From assembly GCA_001275005.1 (NCBI GenBank), contig JWZX01003304.1:1-32670 (forward strand): a stretch of 32,670 nucleotides of DNA, read 5' to 3'. The notes below the pieces were generated by a model. It saw only the letters and a program-made list of their open reading frames with translations. It ran no database searches and was not told where the DNA came from. This stretch comes from Chrysochromulina tobinii. Taxonomy: Eukaryota; Haptophyta; Prymnesiales; Chrysochromulinaceae. How positions within the stretch are numbered: position 1 is the stretch's first letter; every line of letters begins with the position of its first letter. The translations under genes were made by a program, and so were the position numbers. Shown here in pieces: positions 31,165 to 32,670 of the stretch.

Positions 31165-32529
31165 TCAAGCAGCCTGCGAAATTGGGAGACCGGGTCGGTC
31201 AGCGAGGGAGCGAGGTCGGGTGGAGGGTGGGGGTCGCGGAGCGGGCGGGCTGGGAAGCAGAGCACTCGGGGAGGGGTGGGGGGAATGCGGGCGGCGGCGG
31301 CGGGGACGGGCGCACCACTCATTGACCCATGCATCGGCGGGGGTTTCGTGCATCTCGCTCCACTCGCCGTGAGGCGCCCCGCCGCTACCATTCGTCCCAA
31401 AGTGCCCAGGCAGCAGCGCTGCATGCCCGAGCTGCTGCTGCTGCAGGTAAAAGGCCTCGGCCAGCAGGGCATACGCTTGATTCTGCGCGGCGGCCACGAC
31501 GGCGGTGGCGGTGGCGGCGGCGGCGGCGGCCTCGGCTTTCATGCTCGACACGGCGCTCGCCGCTCCGGTGGCGGTATCGCTTGGCGCGGCGAGCCACGGC
31601 ACCGCACTGGGCGCTGGCATAAAGGACGTCGCGTCGAATCCGCCGCTCGACACGACGCCACTCGAGCTGCCAGGCATGTTGCACAGGCTGATCGCATTGA
31701 AGCAAGGCCCGGCTTGCTGAGAGTTGAAGCCGCCCGCACCCCCCGCGTACGAGGCGCTGCCCGCCGGCAGGGGCGCCAGCAGCTCGTGCCCAACCCAGCT
31801 GTGCGGGCCGCACTCCTCGGACGCCGCCATCATGGCCGACGAGTGCGGCGCACTGCCCTTGGGAGGAGTGAGCGTCGCCGCGAGCGCGTACTCGCTGCTC
31901 ATGACCGGCGCATGCAAGCTGACGCGCATCGGCGTCATGGAGGGCGTGCGCATCTCGGCCTCCACCTTCGCATCACCAACCTGCACGAAGACTGATGAGA
32001 GGGGGGCGACCGGATATGTGCATCCCTTTTTTGGATATGAGGAACCCGCCACGTCCCCTGCCGCAATCTCCGCGTCGAGCTCGTGATCCGAGAGTGAGGT
32101 GTTGCTGCTGTCGCAGCGTAGCTCGGTGCGGTCGCTCGTGTTGCTGCGCGCGGTGTCCAGCACAAACTCCTCGTCCTCATCCTCGTCGCCCCAAAACGTC
32201 TCCTCCTCCTCCTCCGCCTCGTCCACGTCCACGTCCTCGTCCTCGTCGTCCTCGTCCTCATTGGAAAAAGAGCAGCGCTGCGCCGCCGCGCGCTGCAACA
32301 TGCTGCGCGGCGAGTGCGCCTGCTTACGCGGCGACTCCTTGCGCTGCCGCTTCGTCGTCACGGAACTGCTCCCGCCGGCCCCGCCGCTCGACCCCCTCCC
32401 CTGCCGCTTGCCGTGCGCCGGCGGAGGCAGTGTGTCCAATCCCTCCATCTGGGCGCGCGCCAGGTGCTCAAAGTTGCGGATCCACTTGCGCAGCTGCGGC
32501 ACGAGGGGCAGGAACAAGCCAGGGTGCAT
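31165..32529 (-). CDS. Hypothetical acidic, Ala/Gln-rich probable nuclear protein
   Basis: 454 residues from the first ATG (32529) after an in-frame stop at 32593-32595. No known family recognised. The N-terminal segment HPGLFLPLVPQLRKWIRNFEHLARAQ is well-ordered and amphipathic, then come a basic patch TKRQRKESPRKQ (possible nuclear signal), a long Asp/Glu tract with FWGDEDEDEEF, a Ser/Thr-rich region, an Ala-rich helix and LQQQQLGHAALLPGHFG. Composition resembles transcriptional regulators, which is only an inference. The last ~50 residues are Arg/Pro low-complexity and probably intronic: a donor GTGCGC at 31315 and acceptor TTTCGCAG at 31174 would replace them by LLDVAVADA and a stop at about 31143. 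The ordered N-terminus may also continue into an unseen upstream exon. Confidence 0.55.
   Translation of the reverse strand: MHPGLFLPLVPQLRKWIRNFEHLARAQMEGLDTLPPPAHGKRQGRGSSGGAGGSSSVTTKRQRKESPRKQAHSPRSMLQRAAAQRCSFSNEDEDDEDEDVDVDEAEEEEETFWGDEDEDEEFVLDTARSNTSDRTELRCDSSNTSLSDHELDAEIAAGDVAGSSYPKKGCTYPVAPLSSVFVQVGDAKVEAEMRTPSMTPMRVSLHAPVMSSEYALAATLTPPKGSAPHSSAMMAASEECGPHSWVGHELLAPLPAGSASYAGGAGGFNSQQAGPCFNAISLCNMPGSSSGVVSSGGFDATSFMPAPSAVPWLAAPSDTATGAASAVSSMKAEAAAAAATATAVVAAAQNQAYALLAEAFYLQQQQLGHAALLPGHFGTNGSGGAPHGEWSEMHETPADAWVNEWCARPRRRRPHSPHPSPSALLPSPPAPRPPPSTRPRSLADRPGLPISQAA
31174..31315 (-). other. Possible intron in the terminal acidic-protein gene (142 nt)
   Basis: On the minus strand, GTGCGCCCGTCC (donor of the same kind as other genes here) is followed by a C/T-rich stretch and CCCAATTTCGCAG. 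Splicing (phase 2) joins AWVNEW to LLDVAVADA and a TAG stop. Without splicing the frame encodes only Arg/Pro-rich sequence. Not supported by homology, so lower confidence than the six other introns. Confidence 0.4.
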
Positions 32530-32643
32530 GTCAATGGGCGGGGGGGGCGTGCCTTGCTTCCGGCCCAAGGGTTCGCAACGCCCGATGCGGTTTCAGGCGC
32601 TCATCAAGTGTGGGGGCCGCGACCCCGAGTGAAGTCGAGGCGC

Positions 32644-32670
32644 GGGGGGGGGGGGGGGGGGGGGGGGGGG
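32644..32670. repeat. Poly-G run at the right edge
   Basis: Twenty-seven consecutive G bases end the window. Likely a sequencing or assembly limit at a homopolymer, though long G/C runs also occur internally (24453-24466, 17885-17897). Confidence 0.9.

Noticed and set aside
32644-32670. Telomere or chromosome end
   Set aside because: A pure G run is not a known telomere repeat pattern, and the left edge is a coding trinucleotide run; both look like assembly limits.

Overview
This window looks like one complete contig of nuclear DNA from a GC-rich unicellular alga with a secondary red plastid. A haptophyte is my best guess; a pelagophyte or a similar lineage is possible. Support for this: genes of eukaryote-only families (P5A-ATPase, CLPTM1L, DNA ligase IV); GT-AG introns whose donors all begin GTG, often GTGCG; EF-hand proteins; and a protein whose N-terminus reads as a bipartite plastid leader (signal peptide cut before Phe, then a Ser/Arg-rich transit-like stretch). 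The window begins in a CCG/Ala repeat and ends in a 27-base G run, so both edges look like assembly breaks. I saw no rRNA, tRNA, transposon or CRISPR array.

Layout, left to right. Positions 1-3550 (+): P5A-type ATPase, 5' end missing. 4185-5665 (+): four-EF-hand coiled-coil protein, two exons. 6169-7842 (-): EF-hand plus AAA+ (CbxX/CfxQ-type) protein. 8166-9797 (-): mitochondrial ornithine aminotransferase, three exons. 10226-11245 (-): secreted glutaminyl cyclase. 11482-13440 (+): CLPTM1-like ER membrane protein, two exons. 13851-15929 (-): Gln-rich protein with RPxSA motifs. 16205-17506 (-): class 3 / sn1-diacylglycerol-type lipase. 18152-20572 (-): probable plastid metallophosphoesterase. 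20736-23991 (+): DNA ligase IV, two exons. 25161-29986 (+): fused glutamine-dependent carbamoyl-phosphate synthetase, two exons. 31165-32529 (-): acidic low-complexity protein.

The genes do not form one pathway. Two belong to ornithine/carbamoyl-phosphate metabolism (OAT and a CPS III-like synthetase), compatible with an ornithine-urea cycle. Three proteins carry clear EF hands and a fourth has a possible EF-like tail, which is a calcium flavour rather than an operon.

The most striking feature is the introns. Protein homology and reading frame fix six. All six are phase 0, all have GTG donors, and all contain or are bounded by direct repeats. In OAT introns 1 and 2 and in the CPS intron, the donor junction and the acceptor junction sit in two copies of the same 16-21 bp sequence. 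This is the footprint expected if a tandem duplication of exon sequence containing an AG|G site created the intron. The two OAT introns also share a repeat unit, and the CLPTM1L and LIG4 introns share a 10-nt unit.
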